Shown here one piece after another: positions 13,873 through 14,020 of a stretch of 14,020 nt of DNA (position 1 is its first letter; each line of letters starts with the position of its first letter). The DNA comes from Candidatus Nanohaloarchaea archaeon (GTDB lineage Archaea; EX4484-52; GLR71), in NCBI GenBank assembly GCA_030671745.1, contig DAOVHT010000019.1, positions 1 through 14,020 of the forward strand, given 5' to 3'. The position numbers and the translations under genes were made by a program. The notes beneath the pieces were generated by a model. The model was not told the origin of the DNA. It saw nothing but the letters and a program-made list of their open reading frames with translations, and did not search any database.

Positions 13873-13884
13873 CATTTTTAAGTA
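13873..13884 (-). promoter_or_regulatory. TATA-like box for the Nudix/SAHH-like gene
   Basis: The minus strand reads TACTTAAAAATG, centred about 25 nt before the ATG at 13853. No ribosome site is seen, which fits a leaderless transcript. Confidence 0.45.
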
Positions 13885-13897
13885 TTGTGTGGATTTA

Positions 13898-13907
13898 AGA
13901 AAAAAAT
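13898..13907 (-). terminator. T-tract after tRNA-Gln
   Basis: The minus strand reads ATTTTTTTCT two bases after the tRNA discriminator base, a typical archaeal tRNA terminator. Confidence 0.6.
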
Positions 13908-13908
13908 A

Positions 13909-13981
13909 TAGTCCCGCCAGGATTCGAACCTGGGTTCCCAAATCCAGAGTCTGGAATGATTGGCCTCTACACTACGGGACT
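13909..13981 (-). tRNA. tRNA-Gln (anticodon CUG)
   Basis: A full 73 nt cloverleaf on the minus strand. The acceptor stem AGTCCCG pairs with CGGGACT over 7 bp, with discriminator A. The anticodon arm is CCAGA-CTCTGGA-TTTGG, giving anticodon CTG for codon CAG; a G-U pair is in the stem. The variable loop is GAAC and the T arm CCAGG-TTCGAAT-CCTGG is perfect. The D stem is weak (three pairs, one G-U). CCA is not encoded and there is no intron. In archaea this tRNA is normally charged with Glu and then amidated by GatDE (established knowledge). Confidence 0.95.
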
Positions 13982-14010
13982 ATCTATAGCAGTCATTATT
14001 TCTTTAGATA

Positions 14011-14020
14011 ACTTTTTAAA
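14011..14020 (-). promoter_or_regulatory. TATA box for tRNA-Gln
   Basis: The minus strand reads TTTAAAAAGT, centred about 35 nt before the tRNA 5' end, at the right edge of the window. Confidence 0.45.

Noticed and set aside
1..14020. CRISPR arrays, transposases, insertion-sequence ends or integrase genes
   Set aside because: I looked for regularly spaced repeats, terminal inverted repeats and recombinase motifs and saw none.

Overview
This window is almost certainly from an archaeon. It carries a Nop5-fibrillarin pair (the C/D-box RNA methylation core), the archaeal/eukaryotic ribosomal protein S17e, the C-terminal part of an archaeal type IV pilus/archaellum-type secretion ATPase, and a matching double T2SSF-domain membrane platform protein. 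Many genes have an AT-rich TATA-like box about 25-32 nt before the start codon, which fits leaderless mRNAs, and a few have GGTGA/GGGGTGA-type ribosome sites instead. The sequence does not fix the lineage; a small-genome archaeon is plausible, but that is inference.

Layout. (1) 1-5531 is the pilus/secretion region: the 3' end of the ATPase, then a block with an unrecognised gene, an Lrp/AsnC regulator and a large unrecognised acidic protein, then the 703-residue platform protein. ATPase and platform would be expected side by side but here lie about 2.8 kb apart. (2) 5537-7609 holds an HTH regulator with a possible ligand-binding C-terminal domain, a 230 nt leader with several possible hairpins, a small membrane protein, and an orotate-phosphoribosyltransferase-like protein whose PRPP motif is altered. 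(3) 7616-9589 is the information-processing block: Nop5 and fibrillarin in one minus-strand operon, divergent from rps17e across a palindromic TATA box. (4) 9721-12258 holds two unrecognised small genes that converge, inositol-1-phosphate synthase (archaeal inositol lipids or osmolytes), and a four-helix membrane protein of DUF4013 type. (5) 12339-13981 holds a Nudix hydrolase fused to a degenerate S-adenosylhomocysteine-hydrolase-like domain, and tRNA-Gln(CUG).

The strongest candidates for something undescribed are the Nudix/SAHH-like fusion, the PRTase-like protein with altered PRPP-binding residues, and the inverted repeats placed at gene boundaries: a leader hairpin touching the ribosome site at 1205-1236, paired repeats at 3003-3038, and a 38 bp two-tier palindrome at 12304-12341. 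Genes at 709-1191, 6314-7609 and 9721-10158 are visibly more AT-rich than the ATPase, platform and ino1 genes.
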